DNA of 64,000 nt from the NCBI RefSeq assembly GCF_020525925.1, contig NZ_CP084876.1:682001-746000 (forward strand). Direction: 5' to 3'. The number at the start of each line of letters is the position of its first letter. Position 1 is the stretch's first letter. The notes below the pieces were generated by a model, which was not told the DNA's origin, ran no database searches, and was given only the letters and a program-made list of their open reading frames with translations. The DNA is from Klebsiella quasipneumoniae subsp. quasipneumoniae (GTDB lineage Bacteria; Pseudomonadota; Gammaproteobacteria; Enterobacterales; Enterobacteriaceae). Of this stretch, positions 27,446 to 37,794 are shown piece after piece. Made by a program: the position numbers and the translations under genes.

Positions 27446-27758
27446 CGTTTGCCTCCAGAGGGCCCATGACCTCGCCGCGGAAGCCGAAAACGGCGCGGTG
27501 ACCGGCGAAGGCCACCAGCTCAACCTCGCGTTTCTGGCCAGGTTCAAAGCGTACCGCCGTGCCGGCCGGGATATTCAGGCGATAGCCGGTGGCCTGCTGA
27601 CGGTTGAACTTCAGCGCCGGGTTGACCTCGGCGAAATGGTAGTGCGAACCGACCTGAATCGGCCGATCGCCGTGGTTTTCAACGACCACGCGACAGGTCG
27701 CCCGGCCGGTGTTGAGGGCTATCTGGCCGGGCTTAACGTGATATTCACCGGGGATCAT
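27438..27758 (-). CDS. ureB: Urease beta subunit UreB
   Basis: A 106-residue structural subunit ([46 protein letters not shown]), with the typical [11 protein letters not shown] segment. Three copies combine with UreA and UreC in the (UreABC)3 enzyme. It lies 9 bases after ureA and overlaps ureC by 8 bases, so stoichiometric translation is coupled. Confidence 0.98.
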   Translation of the reverse strand: MIPGEYHVKPGQIALNTGRATCRVVVENHGDRPIQVGSHYHFAEVNPALKFNRQQATGYRLNIPAGTAVRFEPGQKREVELVAFAGHRAVFGFRGEVMGPLEANDE

Positions 27759-27767
27759 GGCGCTACC

Positions 27768-28070
27768 TCAGATAATCGGGTTGTGAACGGTGACCAGCTT
27801 CGAGCCGTCCGGGAAGGTGGCTTCGACCTGGATATCCGGGATCATTTCCGGGACGCCCTCCATCACCTGCTCGCGGGTCAGGACGTGACGGCCTTCCTCC
27901 ATCAGCGAGGCCACGCTTTTGCCGTCGCGGGCGCCTTCCATAATAAAGGCGCTGATCAGGGCCACGGACTCCGGATAGTTGAGCTTCAGGCCGCGGGCCA
28001 GGCGGCGTTCCGCCACCAGCGCGGCGGTAAACAGCAACAGCTTGTCTTTTTCTCGGGGGGTCAGTTCCAT
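27768..28070 (-). CDS. ureA: Urease gamma subunit UreA
   Basis: A 100-residue protein starting [23 protein letters not shown] and ending VTVHNPII, matching the small gamma subunit of bacterial urease. It begins 9 bases after the ureD stop. Separate ureA and ureB genes are the enterobacterial arrangement, unlike the fused form in Helicobacter. Confidence 0.98.
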   Translation of the reverse strand: MELTPREKDKLLLFTAALVAERRLARGLKLNYPESVALISAFIMEGARDGKSVASLMEEGRHVLTREQVMEGVPEMIPDIQVEATFPDGSKLVTVHNPII

Positions 28071-28079
28071 AACGTTCTC

Positions 28080-28892
28080 TTAAGTCAGCCAGATTCGGGG
28101 AAGTACGGGGGATTTGCCGGTGAGATGAGGGCGCAGAAACTGCCAGACGTCGCGCATCACCTGCTGGCAAACCAGATTATCGTCACTGAGGAAGCGCACC
28201 GTCAGCAGGCGGTCGGTCAGGCTGGCGCCGGCGTAGAGGCCGAGCGGCGCCAGCGCGTCGCGCACCCCGTCGAGCAGGGCATCGGTTGCCGGATAGCACA
28301 GCAGCGTGCCGACCCAGGGGCGTCCGGCGACGCTGGACAGCTCTCCCTCCTGCAGGTGCAGGCGCTCGACCAGCAGCGGCTCATCGTCCACCCATACCTC
28401 CAGCCGGTTGCTGAGGGTGCCGTGGCTGAAGGTTTCGCCAATCACCGGGCGGCCAAGGCAGAGCAGATCCCAGGCCAGCAGCGTGCTGGAGGCACAAAGG
28501 TGAAAGGTGGTGGACAGCCGGGCGTTCGCCCCGGGAAAGAAGATGGCATCCTGCGGGAGCCACTCCAGGGTCGCCTGCGGGGCGAGGGTCAACTGCTGGC
28601 GCAAAAGCGCTTGCGCGCCGCTGCTGCGGTAAAACTTGCTGGCGCCAGGCATGGTTATCAGGGTATGGCAGCCGGGATCAAGGTGGGCGCTAATCGTCAG
28701 CTCATCACCGCCGACGATGCCGCCGGGGGGATGAAGCAGATAGAGATGACAGGTCTCTTCTTCCGGGTAAAACGGGCGCTGGACGGTCAGCGGGCCGACG
28801 TGTTGGGCGCTGGCGAGAACGGTCTTGCCGCCGGCCTGCTGAAAGCGCAGATCCAGCGTGGCCTGCCAGCCTTTTTTGAGTGGTGGTAACAC
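28080..28892 (-). CDS. ureD: Urease accessory protein UreD
   Basis: The 270-residue protein is the first urease accessory gene and binds apourease, guiding UreF and UreG during nickel insertion. Motifs include HLYLLHPPGGIVGGDEL, MPGASKFYRS and QDAIFFPGA. I place the start at the GTG (28890-28892) because it gives the known MLPPLKKGW N-terminus; an in-frame TTG four codons upstream is the alternative. It heads the operon behind the NAC-type promoter. Confidence 0.95.
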   Translation of the reverse strand: MLPPLKKGWQATLDLRFQQAGGKTVLASAQHVGPLTVQRPFYPEEETCHLYLLHPPGGIVGGDELTISAHLDPGCHTLITMPGASKFYRSSGAQALLRQQLTLAPQATLEWLPQDAIFFPGANARLSTTFHLCASSTLLAWDLLCLGRPVIGETFSHGTLSNRLEVWVDDEPLLVERLHLQEGELSSVAGRPWVGTLLCYPATDALLDGVRDALAPLGLYAGASLTDRLLTVRFLSDDNLVCQQVMRDVWQFLRPHLTGKSPVLPRIWLT

Positions 28893-29301
28893 GGTGCCGT
28901 GCAATGTTGCGCCCCTGCAAAATCAAGATAAAACAGCAGCAATGAGTATTGATCGGCGGGAGATTATCCCGGTCATACGAAACGCTTATGTCATCTGTTA
29001 CCCGGAGCGTCGCATCGGGCGCGAGGGGAAAGCGGCATAACCGCTCCGGATTATTCACCCGGATAATCATTGCCGTCAATATCCTGAACCGTTGCCTGGC
29101 CGCGGCGGAAAAGGCGTCAGCGCGGTTCACGCCGCGCCGCCGGTCGCTGGCGGGAATTTTGCTGTGGGTCGCCGCTAATGCATTGTTACAAAAGGGGGAT
29201 GTGGCGATGATCGCCAATCATGATGACGTAAGGCGAAAGAGCGGGTGAGACCGCTAAATAGAACCGGGGATCCCTCCGGCTGGGGTGGCCGGGAGGGGAG
29301 A
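28893..29301. other. Urease/plsY intergenic region, no gene supported
   Basis: The 409 bases between ureD and plsY contain several overlapping short frames on both strands, but their products are Arg- and Ser-rich with no recognisable family. The ureD promoter occupies 28917-28989. A bulged GC hairpin at 29273-29297 follows the plsY stop on the minus strand and may end plsY transcription. The rest shows nothing I can name. Confidence 0.6.
28917..28989 (-). promoter_or_regulatory. NAC-activated ureD promoter
   Basis: ATA-N9-TAT at 28975-28989 matches the LysR-type NAC site. On the minus strand TATCTT (complement of 28924-28929) makes a -10 element with a start near 28917, placing the NAC site centre at about -65, the position known for NAC activation. 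The -35 (TCAATA) is weak, as expected of an activator-dependent promoter. K. aerogenes urease is known to be NAC-controlled under nitrogen limitation. Confidence 0.65.
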
Positions 29302-29919
29302 TTACTTCTCTTCTGGCGTTTTTTTCTTCTTCACCCGCGTCCAGATTTTGCTCTCCTGGCGGCGCCACAGACGCTGAATGTTGTCGTGATGGCGCAGCAG
29401 GATCAGGCAGGAGAGCATCGACACCGGGAAGGTGTACTGCGGTTTGAACCACCAGACGTAGAACGGAGCGATCAGCGCGCTGACGATAGCGCCAAGGGAA
29501 GAGTAACCGCTGAGCAGGATGGTCAGCAGCCAGGTCCCGGCCATCACGCCGGTCAGGTCGAGGCCGATGGGGGCGATAGCGCCGAAGGCCGTGGCGACGC
29601 CTTTACCGCCGCGGAAATGAAAGAAGACTGGCCAGATGTGGCCCACGCAGGCGGCAATCGCCACTAAACCCAGCCAGAACGGCGTCAGGCCCAGCGCCCA
29701 AGCGCCCCATACCGGCAGCATGCCCTTCAGCACATCAAAAATAAGTACCGCTACGGCCGCCCCTTTTCCGCCGATTCGTAGTACGTTAGTGGCCCCGGGG
29801 TTGCCTGAGCCGCTGTCGCGTGGGTCGGGCAGGCCAGCAAGGCGACATACCAGAATGGCGCTGGAAATGGAGCCGCAGAGGTAGGCGAGGAGTACCAGTC
29901 CAGGCGCGATTGCACTCAT
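29302..29919 (-). CDS. plsY: Acyl phosphate:glycerol-3-phosphate acyltransferase PlsY
   Basis: This 205-residue inner-membrane enzyme acylates glycerol-3-phosphate at position 1 from acyl phosphate, the first step of phospholipid synthesis. The family motifs [31 protein letters not shown] and the Gly-rich third motif near residue 140 lie between hydrophobic segments. The C-terminus is basic ([11 protein letters not shown]). It is divergent from folB, the same arrangement as ygiH-folB in E. coli. PlsC, encoded at 58141, performs the next acylation. Confidence 0.97.
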   Translation of the reverse strand: MSAIAPGLVLLAYLCGSISSAILVCRLAGLPDPRDSGSGNPGATNVLRIGGKGAAVAVLIFDVLKGMLPVWGAWALGLTPFWLGLVAIAACVGHIWPVFFHFRGGKGVATAFGAIAPIGLDLTGVMAGTWLLTILLSGYSSLGAIVSALIAPFYVWWFKPQYTFPVSMLSCLILLRHHDNIQRLWRRQESKIWTRVKKKKTPEEK

Positions 29920-30026
29920 AACGCTGTTCCGTTTTGAAAATGTCGTTGTATTCTCTGCATCTGTGGATAATACGCATAATTCGCCGGAAGTGGTATCCGG
30001 TTTAGCTAAAAAGCAGGCAGGGCGTG

Positions 30027-30410
30027 ATGGATATTGTATTTATAGAGCAACTTTCGGTAATCACCACCATTGGTGTTTATGACTGGGAACAAACCATTGA
30101 ACAGAAGCTGGTGTTCGATATCGAAATTGCATGGGATAACCGCAAGGCGGCCGCCAGCGATGATGTCAGCGATTGCCTTAGCTATGCTGATATCAGCGAG
30201 CGCGTCATCGCGCATGTTGAGGGGGGAAAATTCGCGTTAGTGGAGCGGGTGGCGGAAGAGGTGGCCGACCTGCTGCTGGAGACATTCCAGTCGCCATGGG
30301 TGCGCATTAAAGTCAGCAAACCTGGCGCCGTGGCTCGCGCGGCAAACGTCGGGGTGATTATTGAACGTGGCCTTAATCTGAAACAAAACTTTTCAGGTCA
30401 TACTTGTTAA
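30027..30410 (+). CDS. folB: Dihydroneopterin aldolase FolB
   Basis: A 127-residue enzyme that cleaves dihydroneopterin to hydroxymethyl-dihydropterin and glycolaldehyde in folate synthesis. [37 protein letters not shown] and the C-terminal [20 protein letters not shown] are typical. The ATG at 30027 is preferred over a GTG one codon upstream because it gives the known N-terminus. Confidence 0.97.
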   Translation: MDIVFIEQLSVITTIGVYDWEQTIEQKLVFDIEIAWDNRKAAASDDVSDCLSYADISERVIAHVEGGKFALVERVAEEVADLLLETFQSPWVRIKVSKPGAVARAANVGVIIERGLNLKQNFSGHTC

Positions 30411-30608
30411 ACAAATTGCGTTTATACCGGTCATAGCATCCGGTCATCAGGCAATTTTACTGGCGATCTCCTACCAGAACGGCAGGTGAATCCTTGTGTA
30501 CGCCGTGTATGCTGCGGATTGCGCGCCCTCTGGCAGCCGGGTTATGCCTGTTGAACGATACCGTGTTCCTGGTTTTTTTCATTTTACTTTTTTAAAGGGT
30601 TTAATTGG

Positions 30609-31430
30609 ATGAGCGATATACACTCGCTGCTGGTGGCGGCAATATTGGGTGTGGTTGAGGGGTTAACAGAATTTTTACCTGTTTCCAGTACCGGTCATAT
30701 GATTATTGTTGGTCACCTGCTGGGGTTTGAAGGTGATACGGCAAATACCTTTGAAGTGGTTATTCAGCTAGGCTCGATACTCGCCGTGGTGGTGATGTTC
30801 TGGCGTCGCCTGTTCGGCCTGATCGGCATCCATTTCGGCAAGCCGCCGGCGCATGAAGGCAAGGGCAGCGGTCGCTTATCGCTTATCCATATCCTTCTCG
30901 GCATGATCCCCGCGGTGGTGATGGGGCTTATTTTCCACGACACCATTAAGTCCTTGTTTAACCCGGTAAACGTGATGTACGCCCTGATTGTCGGCGGTGT
31001 GCTGTTAATTGCGGCGGAAGTGCTGAAGCCGAAACAGCCGCGCGCGGTCGGGATTGACGATATGACCTATCGTCAGGCATTCGTTATCGGCTGCTTCCAG
31101 TGCCTGGCGCTGTGGCCGGGCTTCTCCCGCTCAGGGGCGACCATCTCCGGCGGCATGCTGATGGGCGTCAGCCGCTACGCGGCGTCGGAGTTCTCATTCC
31201 TGCTGGCGGTACCGATGATGATGGGCGCCACGGTGCTGGACGTCTACAAGAGCATCGGCTTCCTCAACATGGGCGATGTTCCGATGTTTGCCGTCGGCTT
31301 CGTGATGGCGTTTATCGTGGCGCTGATTGCGATTAAAACCTTCCTGCAGCTGATCAAACGGATCTCGTTCATTCCGTTCGCTATCTACCGCTTTATCGTC
31401 GCGGCAGCGGTTTACGTGGTCTTTTTCTAA
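30609..31430 (+). CDS. uppP: Undecaprenyl-diphosphate phosphatase UppP (BacA)
   Basis: A 273-residue polytopic membrane protein that recycles undecaprenyl pyrophosphate to the monophosphate carrier for peptidoglycan and capsule or O-antigen synthesis; overproduction gives bacitracin resistance. The catalytic loops [15 protein letters not shown] (E17, E21, S26-S27, H30) and PGFSRSGAT are intact. It has a 198-base leader after folB and probably its own promoter. Confidence 0.98.
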   Translation: MSDIHSLLVAAILGVVEGLTEFLPVSSTGHMIIVGHLLGFEGDTANTFEVVIQLGSILAVVVMFWRRLFGLIGIHFGKPPAHEGKGSGRLSLIHILLGMIPAVVMGLIFHDTIKSLFNPVNVMYALIVGGVLLIAAEVLKPKQPRAVGIDDMTYRQAFVIGCFQCLALWPGFSRSGATISGGMLMGVSRYAASEFSFLLAVPMMMGATVLDVYKSIGFLNMGDVPMFAVGFVMAFIVALIAIKTFLQLIKRISFIPFAIYRFIVAAAVYVVFF

Positions 31431-31441
31431 GGCCTGCGCCC

Positions 31442-32683
31442 TCAGCCTTGCGGCTGGGGGCAACGCTGTTCCTTCCACTGCGCCACCGCCGCAATTCTCC
31501 GCCGCGTCAGCTCCTCGCGAATTTCCGCCCCTTTAAAGCCCGCCGCTACCACCTCTTTGGTGGAGACCGACTGCGCCACTTCCCAGGCCTCCAGCAGCAG
31601 GCGCCCCTGCGGATAATCGCTGGCCTCAAAGCCGGTGCGCCCGCGGACGTCGGCTTCGCTGGTGAGGGCGATCTGTTGCACGCGCTGCGGTTTACGCCAG
31701 GCGTCAATGCTGTCGAAAAGTTTGACGAGGGTTTTTGGCTGCAGGATCGGCAGGGTGTGGATCAGATCATGGTACTCCGCCACCAGTTTCGCGAGATCGC
31801 GGATATCGTTCGGCACCCGCAGACGTGCGCAGAGCTGCTCCACCAGCTTGACTCCCGCCGGGCCATGGCCGTGGTGACGCGGCCAGAGCGCTTTCGGCGT
31901 CAGCCCTTTGCCGAGGTCATGGCACAGGGTGGCGAAGCGCACCTCGACGTCCGGCGATAGCATCGCGGCCATCGTGACGGTCATCAGGGTGTGCAGGCCG
32001 GTATCGATTTCCGGGTGCCATTTGGCCGGGGCCGGCACGCCGTACAGGGCGTCAATCTCCGGGAACAGCACCTTGAGGGCCTGGCAGTCGCGCAGCGTCT
32101 GGAAAAAGACCTGCGGGTTGCGGGTGGTCAACGCGCTTTCCGTCTCTTTCCACACCCGCTCCGGCGTTAAATGGGCCAGTTCGCCGGCCTCAACCATGGC
32201 GGCCATCAGGGTCTGGGTCTCTTCGGCGATGCGAAAACCGAGATGGGCATAGCGGGCGGCAAAACGCGCCACGCGCAGCACGCGCAGCGGGTCTTCGCTA
32301 AAGGCGGGAGAGACATGGCGCAGCAGGCGCTGGCGGAGATCGTTTTGTCCGCCGTAGGGGTCGATAATCGTGCCGTCGGCATCCTGGGCGAGGGCGTTGA
32401 CCGTCAGGTCGCGGCGCAGCAGATCCGCCTCAAGAGTGACGTCCGGGGCGGCATAGCAGGTAAAACCGGTATAGCCTGCGCCGGATTTGCGCTCGGTGCG
32501 AGCCAGGGCATACTCTTCCCGGCTTTGCGGATGAAGGAACACGGGAAAGTCGCGGCCTACCTGCTGATAGCCCGCGTCAAGCATCTGTTGCGGGGTGGCG
32601 CCCACCACCACCCAGTCTCGGTCTTTGACCGGCAGTCCTAACAGCGCGTCGCGCACCGCACCACCGACCAGATAACTCTTCAC
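31442..32683 (-). CDS. cca: Multifunctional CCA-adding tRNA nucleotidyltransferase
   Basis: The 413-residue class II enzyme repairs or adds the CCA end of tRNAs and carries phosphohydrolase activity. The nucleotidyltransferase core has [12 protein letters not shown] and [20 protein letters not shown] and the DRRD-type nucleotide pocket follow; the HD domain shows CHDLGKG near residue 255. The GTG start at 32683 has GGGAGA 9 bases upstream and gives the E. coli N-terminus; the ATG at 32713 lacks support. Convergent with uppP. Confidence 0.96.
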   Translation of the reverse strand: MKSYLVGGAVRDALLGLPVKDRDWVVVGATPQQMLDAGYQQVGRDFPVFLHPQSREEYALARTERKSGAGYTGFTCYAAPDVTLEADLLRRDLTVNALAQDADGTIIDPYGGQNDLRQRLLRHVSPAFSEDPLRVLRVARFAARYAHLGFRIAEETQTLMAAMVEAGELAHLTPERVWKETESALTTRNPQVFFQTLRDCQALKVLFPEIDALYGVPAPAKWHPEIDTGLHTLMTVTMAAMLSPDVEVRFATLCHDLGKGLTPKALWPRHHGHGPAGVKLVEQLCARLRVPNDIRDLAKLVAEYHDLIHTLPILQPKTLVKLFDSIDAWRKPQRVQQIALTSEADVRGRTGFEASDYPQGRLLLEAWEVAQSVSTKEVVAAGFKGAEIREELTRRRIAAVAQWKEQRCPQPQG

Positions 32684-32744
32684 GCCTGATTCTCCCGTAT
32701 CTGTTTTTCGCAAGATGATACGTAAGTCTGGCAGAGAAGACGAA

Positions 32745-33365
32745 TTAGTTCATCCACCGGTCTTTACGTTTGCGGCTTGGCACCAGATGCGGCAGCACCA
32801 GACCCAGCAGCAAACCGACGCCCAGCACGCCGCCGCCGTACATAAACCACTGCATGATAATGGTGCGCTGTTTATCATCAAGCTGCAGATTCGCCGCATT
32901 CACCTTCTTCTGCGCGACAACCAGCTCGTTTTTCAACTTTTGGTTCTCGTCTTTCAACGCGTTGATCACGCTGTCGCTGCCGGCGACTTTCTTCTGCATA
33001 TCCGCCGTGCGCTGGTTCCAGGTGGCGTCGATATTATTCAGCTTATCGGTCAGCGTTTTGACCTGGTTTTCCAGATCCGGGACGCGGGTGCGCAGGCTGG
33101 GCTCGTTGCTCAGCTCTTTCAGCGGGATCCAGGCGGTACGCCCATTCGCGTCGCGGATCTGCGCGTAACTGGTGCTGTCGTTGGTTTGCAGCACCGACAC
33201 TTCTTCCCCGGCGTTGATGGTGCCGACCAGACGATAATTATCGCCCGGGCCGCTGCGAACCCAGGTGTTCAGCTTATCGGAAACGTAGCGCTTTTCTTCT
33301 GCGTGAACCGCCGTGGCGGCGCTAAGCGCGAGCAAAGTAAAAGTAATCAGGCGTAATTTTGGCAT
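32745..33365 (-). CDS. ygiM: YgiM, membrane-anchored bacterial SH3 domain protein
   Basis: The 206-residue protein has a signal peptide ending AVHA (residues 1-22), an SH3b domain ([35 protein letters not shown]), a long coiled-coil rich in Gln, Asn and Lys (about 90-165), and a C-terminal membrane segment ([21 protein letters not shown]) with a basic tail. It likely sits in the inner membrane with the SH3 domain in the periplasm. Function is not established. Divergent from ygiF. Confidence 0.95.
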   Translation of the reverse strand: MPKLRLITFTLLALSAATAVHAEEKRYVSDKLNTWVRSGPGDNYRLVGTINAGEEVSVLQTNDSTSYAQIRDANGRTAWIPLKELSNEPSLRTRVPDLENQVKTLTDKLNNIDATWNQRTADMQKKVAGSDSVINALKDENQKLKNELVVAQKKVNAANLQLDDKQRTIIMQWFMYGGGVLGVGLLLGLVLPHLVPSRKRKDRWMN

Positions 33366-33579
33366 CAGGTCATCGTTTGGTCATAAAAAGTGGAACGATA
33401 GTAGAGGCATCGCCAGAGCGACGCAAAGTTTTCCACCACAATCGGAATCATCCAGGAGGTGGCCCGGCAAAAAGCGCGTTGCATGGCGATTCGCCGCAAA
33501 ATACTATCTACTGACAAAAAATATCGTCGTAAGTTCGCCGCAATTTGTCGGCGCAGCACAGAAGCGGAAGAATTCAGTC

Positions 33580-34878
33580 ATGGCTCAAGAAATCGAACTT
33601 AAGTTTATCGTCGCTCAGGATGGGGTAGAGACGCTGCGCGAGCAGCTCAATGCGCTCGAGGCGAAACATACGCCCGCGGGCCAGTTGCTGAACATTTACT
33701 ATGAAACCGCCGATAACTGGCTGCGTCGTCACGACATGGGGCTGCGCATCCGCGGCGACCAGGGGCGTTATGAGATGACGCTGAAAATCGCCGGTCGGGT
33801 GGTGGGCGGCCTGCACCAGCGCCCGGAATACAATATTCCACTGGATAAACCGGAGCTGGCGCTTGAGCGCCTGCCGGCGGAGGTCTGGCCGCAAGGGGAA
33901 CTTCCAGCCGCGCTGGCGGAGCATGTGCAACCGCTGTTCAGCACCGACTTTGCCCGTGAACGCTGGGTGATCCAGGAAGGAAAGAGTGAAATTGAGATTG
34001 CCCTCGATCGCGGCGAAGTGAAGGCGGGCGAGCATCAGGAGCCGATCTGCGAGCTGGAGCTGGAGCTGCTCGCCGGGGAGACCGCCGATCTGCTGCGCCT
34101 CGCGCAGCGTTTGCTGGAGAGCGGCGTCCTGCGTCAGGGGAGCCTGAGCAAAGCCGCGCGCGGGTATCATCTGGCGCAAGGCAACGACGAGCGCCCGGTA
34201 ACCCGGCTGGCGGTGCTGCCGGTGGCGGCGAAGGCCAGCGTGGAGCAGGGGCTGGAGGCGGCGCTGGAGAGCGCCCTGGCGCACTGGCTGTATCACGATG
34301 AGGTCTGGCTGCGCGGCAACGCGAAAGCCAAAGCGGAAATCCTGCTGGCGATAGCCCGCGTGCGCCATGCGCTGGTGCTGTTCGGCGGCATCGTGCCGCG
34401 GAAGGCGACCACCCACCTCCGCGCGTTGCTGAACGACGCCGAAGCGGCGCTGCTGGCCGCGGACACCGCCGATGAGACGTTATTCCGCACCGAGGTCGTC
34501 GCCGCCAAACTGGCGCTGACCGAATGGCTGGTCCAGCGCGGCTGGCGTCCGTTCCTCAACGAGGCGGGAGAGAAAAAAATAGCCGGATCGTTCAAACGGT
34601 TTGCCGATATTCACCTTTCCCGGGCGGCGGCTGAGCTGCGCGGCGCCGTGCAGCACCTGGCGGTGGAGGATGCCGCCGACCAGCTGCCGAAGCTGGCGCG
34701 CGACATCGACAGCGTCCAGTTGCTGGCGGGCGCCTATGGCGACGCCGTCGCGCCGTGGCTGGAGAACTGGCAGGAACTACAGCGTGCGATAGAGCATGAC
34801 GACCGCAGCGTCTTTGAATATTTCCGTCGCCAGGCGCTGGCTGCCGAGCCGTTCTGGCTGCATAGTGGAAAACGATAA
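33580..34878 (+). CDS. ygiF: Inorganic triphosphatase YgiF (CYTH-CHAD)
   Basis: A 432-residue protein with an N-terminal CYTH domain (EIELKF signature at residues 4-9, then NIYYETADNWLRRHDMGLRIRG) that hydrolyses tripolyphosphate, and a C-terminal CHAD domain with conserved His/Arg/Lys (about 220-425; RVRHALVLFGGIVPRKATTHLR). The ATG at 33580 gives the EXEXK-proximal start of the family; 89 upstream in-frame codons overlap the ygiM promoter region. It precedes glnE by 20 bases, same strand, probably co-transcribed. Confidence 0.96.
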   Translation: MAQEIELKFIVAQDGVETLREQLNALEAKHTPAGQLLNIYYETADNWLRRHDMGLRIRGDQGRYEMTLKIAGRVVGGLHQRPEYNIPLDKPELALERLPAEVWPQGELPAALAEHVQPLFSTDFARERWVIQEGKSEIEIALDRGEVKAGEHQEPICELELELLAGETADLLRLAQRLLESGVLRQGSLSKAARGYHLAQGNDERPVTRLAVLPVAAKASVEQGLEAALESALAHWLYHDEVWLRGNAKAKAEILLAIARVRHALVLFGGIVPRKATTHLRALLNDAEAALLAADTADETLFRTEVVAAKLALTEWLVQRGWRPFLNEAGEKKIAGSFKRFADIHLSRAAAELRGAVQHLAVEDAADQLPKLARDIDSVQLLAGAYGDAVAPWLENWQELQRAIEHDDRSVFEYFRRQALAAEPFWLHSGKR

Positions 34879-34898
34879 TTACAGGCTAGGGAGCCCCT

Positions 34899-37736
34899 AT
34901 GATGCCGCTTTCTTCGCAGTTACAGCAGCACTGGCAGACGGTCGCTGACCGCCTGCCAGCGGATTTCCCCGTCGCCGAACTGAGCCCGCAGGCCAGGTCG
35001 GTGATGGCGTTCAGTGATTTTGTCGAACAGAGTGTGATCGCCCAGCCAGGCTGGCTGAACGAGCTTGCCCAGTCTTCACCGGAGGCGGAAGAGTGGCGGC
35101 ATTATGAGATCTGGCTGCAGGAACGCCTGCAGGCGGTGGCTGACGAAGCGGGGTTGATGCGAGAGCTGCGTCTTTTCCGCCGTCATATGATGGTCCGCAT
35201 CGCCTGGGCGCAGGCGCTGTCGCTGGTAAGCGAAGAAGAGACGCTGCAGCAGTTGAGCGTCCTGGCGGAGACCCTGATTGTCGCCGCCCGCGACTGGCTG
35301 TACGCCGCCTGCTGTAAAGAGTGGGGAACGCCCTGCAATGCCGAGGGCCAGCCGCAGCCGCTGCTGATCCTCGGGATGGGAAAGCTGGGCGGCGGCGAGC
35401 TGAACTTCTCTTCCGATATCGATCTGATTTTTGCCTGGCCCGAGCATGGCGCCACCCGCGGCGGCCGCCGCGAGCTGGATAACGCCCAGTTCTTTACCCG
35501 CCTGGGGCAGCGGCTTATCAAGGCGCTCGACCAGCCGACGCAGGACGGCTTTGTTTATCGGGTGGACATGCGCCTGCGGCCGTTTGGCGACAGCGGGCCG
35601 CTGGTGCTCAGCTTTGCGGCGCTGGAGGATTATTACCAGGAGCAGGGCCGGGACTGGGAACGCTACGCGATGGTGAAAGCGCGGATCATGGGCGATAACG
35701 ACGACGCCTACGCCAGCGAGCTGCGCGCGATGCTTCGCCCCTTCGTCTTCCGCCGCTATATCGACTTCAGCGTGATCCAGTCGCTGCGTAACATGAAAGG
35801 CATGATCGCTCGCGAAGTACGGCGTCGCGGGCTGAAAGACAACATCAAGCTCGGCGCCGGCGGGATCCGTGAAATTGAGTTTATCGTGCAGGTCTTTCAG
35901 CTGATCCGCGGCGGTCGCGAACCTGCGCTGCAGCAGCGGGCGCTGCTGCCGACGCTGGCGGCGATTGATGAGCTGCATCTGCTGCCGGAAGGCGACGCGA
36001 CGCTGCTGCGCGCGGCCTATCTGTTCCTGCGCCGGCTGGAAAATCTGCTGCAGAGCATCAACGATGAGCAGACTCAGACTCTGCCGCAGGATGAACTGAA
36101 CCGCGCCAGGCTGGCGTGGGGGATGCATACCGACGACTGGGAGACGCTGAGCGCGCAGCTGGCGAGCCATATGGCCAGCGTGCGGCGGGTGTTTAATGAG
36201 CTGATCGGCGATGATGAGGCCCAGTCGCCGGATGAGCAGTTGGCGGAGTACTGGCGCGAACTGTGGCAGGATGCGCTGGAAGAAGATGACGCCAGCCCGG
36301 CGCTGGCGCATTTAAACGACGCCGACCGCCGCAGCGTTTTGGCGCTAATTGCTGATTTCCGTAAAGAGCTGGATCGGCGCACCATCGGCCCGCGAGGCCG
36401 CCAGGTGCTGGATCAACTGATGCCGCATCTGCTGAGCGAAATCTGCTCGCGCGCCGATGCGCCTCTGCCTCTGGCGCGGATCACGCCGCTGTTGACCGGG
36501 ATCGTCACTCGCACCACCTATCTTGAGCTACTGAGCGAATTCCCCGGCGCGCTGAAGCACCTGATTACGCTCTGCGCGGCGTCGCCGATGGTCGCCAGCC
36601 AGCTGGCGCGCCACCCGCTGCTGCTTGATGAACTGCTGGATCCCAACACCCTCTATCAGCCGACGGCGACCGATGCCTATCGCGACGAGCTGCGCCAGTA
36701 TCTGCTGCGCGTGCCGGAAGAGGATGAAGAGCAGCAGCTGGAGGCACTGCGCCAGTTCAAGCAGGCGCAGCAGCTGCATATCGCCGCGGCGGATATCGCC
36801 GGCACGCTGCCGGTGATGAAGGTCAGCGATCACTTAACCTGGCTTGCCGAAGCGATCCTCGACGCGGTGGTGCAGCAGGCATGGGGACAGATGGTGGCCC
36901 GCTACGGCCAGCCGACCCACCTGCACGATCGCCAGGGGCGCGGCTTCGCCGTCGTCGGCTACGGCAAGCTCGGCGGCTGGGAGCTGGGCTACAGTTCCGA
37001 TCTCGACCTGGTGTTCCTCCATGACTGCCCGGCGGAGGTGATGACCGACGGCGAGCGGGAGATCGACGGCCGTCAGTTCTACCTGCGGCTGGCTCAGCGG
37101 ATCATGCACCTGTTCAGCACCCGCACCTCGTCCGGTATTCTCTACGAAGTTGACGCCCGGCTGCGCCCTTCCGGCGCGGCGGGGATGCTGGTCACCACCG
37201 CCGACGCGTTTGCCGACTATCAGCAGAACGAAGCCTGGACATGGGAGCATCAGGCGCTGGTGCGCGCTCGCGTGGTCTATGGCGACCCGGCGCTGCAGGC
37301 GCGATTTGACGCCATTCGTCGCGATATCCTGACCACCGCGCGGGATGGCGCGACCCTGCAGACCGAAGTTCGCGAGATGCGTGAGAAGATGCGCGCCCAC
37401 CTCGGCAATAAACATGCCGATCGTTTTGATATCAAAGCCGATGCCGGTGGGATCACGGATATTGAATTTATTACCCAGTATCTGGTCCTACGCTATGCCA
37501 GCGACAAGCCGAAGTTGACCCGCTGGTCTGATAACGTGCGTATTCTCGAGCTGCTGGCGCAGAACGACATCATGGACGAGGAGGAAGCGCGAGCCTTAAC
37601 GCACGCGTACACCACCTTGCGTGATGCGCTCCATCACCTGGCCCTGCAGGAGCTGCCGGGACACGTGGCGCCAGAGGCATTCAGCCGGGAGCGTGAGCAG
37701 GTCAGCGCCAGCTGGCAGAAGTGGCTGATGGCTTAA
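34899..37736 (+). CDS. glnE: Bifunctional glutamine synthetase adenylyltransferase/deadenylase GlnE
   Basis: The 945-residue enzyme inactivates glutamine synthetase by adenylylation and reverses it by phosphorolysis, responding to PII and glutamine. Two nucleotidyltransferase domains are visible: the N-terminal deadenylase with [15 protein letters not shown] (about 160-175) and the C-terminal adenylylase with [15 protein letters not shown] (about 690-705). The central [20 protein letters not shown] region links them. It complements the NAC-regulated urease operon in the same window as part of nitrogen control. The second Met is an equally possible start. Confidence 0.98.
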   Translation: MMPLSSQLQQHWQTVADRLPADFPVAELSPQARSVMAFSDFVEQSVIAQPGWLNELAQSSPEAEEWRHYEIWLQERLQAVADEAGLMRELRLFRRHMMVRIAWAQALSLVSEEETLQQLSVLAETLIVAARDWLYAACCKEWGTPCNAEGQPQPLLILGMGKLGGGELNFSSDIDLIFAWPEHGATRGGRRELDNAQFFTRLGQRLIKALDQPTQDGFVYRVDMRLRPFGDSGPLVLSFAALEDYYQEQGRDWERYAMVKARIMGDNDDAYASELRAMLRPFVFRRYIDFSVIQSLRNMKGMIAREVRRRGLKDNIKLGAGGIREIEFIVQVFQLIRGGREPALQQRALLPTLAAIDELHLLPEGDATLLRAAYLFLRRLENLLQSINDEQTQTLPQDELNRARLAWGMHTDDWETLSAQLASHMASVRRVFNELIGDDEAQSPDEQLAEYWRELWQDALEEDDASPALAHLNDADRRSVLALIADFRKELDRRTIGPRGRQVLDQLMPHLLSEICSRADAPLPLARITPLLTGIVTRTTYLELLSEFPGALKHLITLCAASPMVASQLARHPLLLDELLDPNTLYQPTATDAYRDELRQYLLRVPEEDEEQQLEALRQFKQAQQLHIAAADIAGTLPVMKVSDHLTWLAEAILDAVVQQAWGQMVARYGQPTHLHDRQGRGFAVVGYGKLGGWELGYSSDLDLVFLHDCPAEVMTDGEREIDGRQFYLRLAQRIMHLFSTRTSSGILYEVDARLRPSGAAGMLVTTADAFADYQQNEAWTWEHQALVRARVVYGDPALQARFDAIRRDILTTARDGATLQTEVREMREKMRAHLGNKHADRFDIKADAGGITDIEFITQYLVLRYASDKPKLTRWSDNVRILELLAQNDIMDEEEARALTHAYTTLRDALHHLALQELPGHVAPEAFSREREQVSASWQKWLMA

Positions 37737-37794
37737 CTATAAAATCGGGTGTGCTATTATCGCGCGCAAAGTTTGCGTCTCGCAGGAGAGAGTC

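Noticed and set aside
27498..28889. 463-codon plus-strand frame over ureB-ureA-ureD
   Set aside because: Antisense of three confirmed urease genes and crosses their boundaries; no recognisable protein.
28949..29248. 99-codon plus-strand frame between ureD and plsY
   Set aside because: Overlaps the ureD promoter, has no ribosome site and encodes an Arg/Ser-rich product with no family resemblance.
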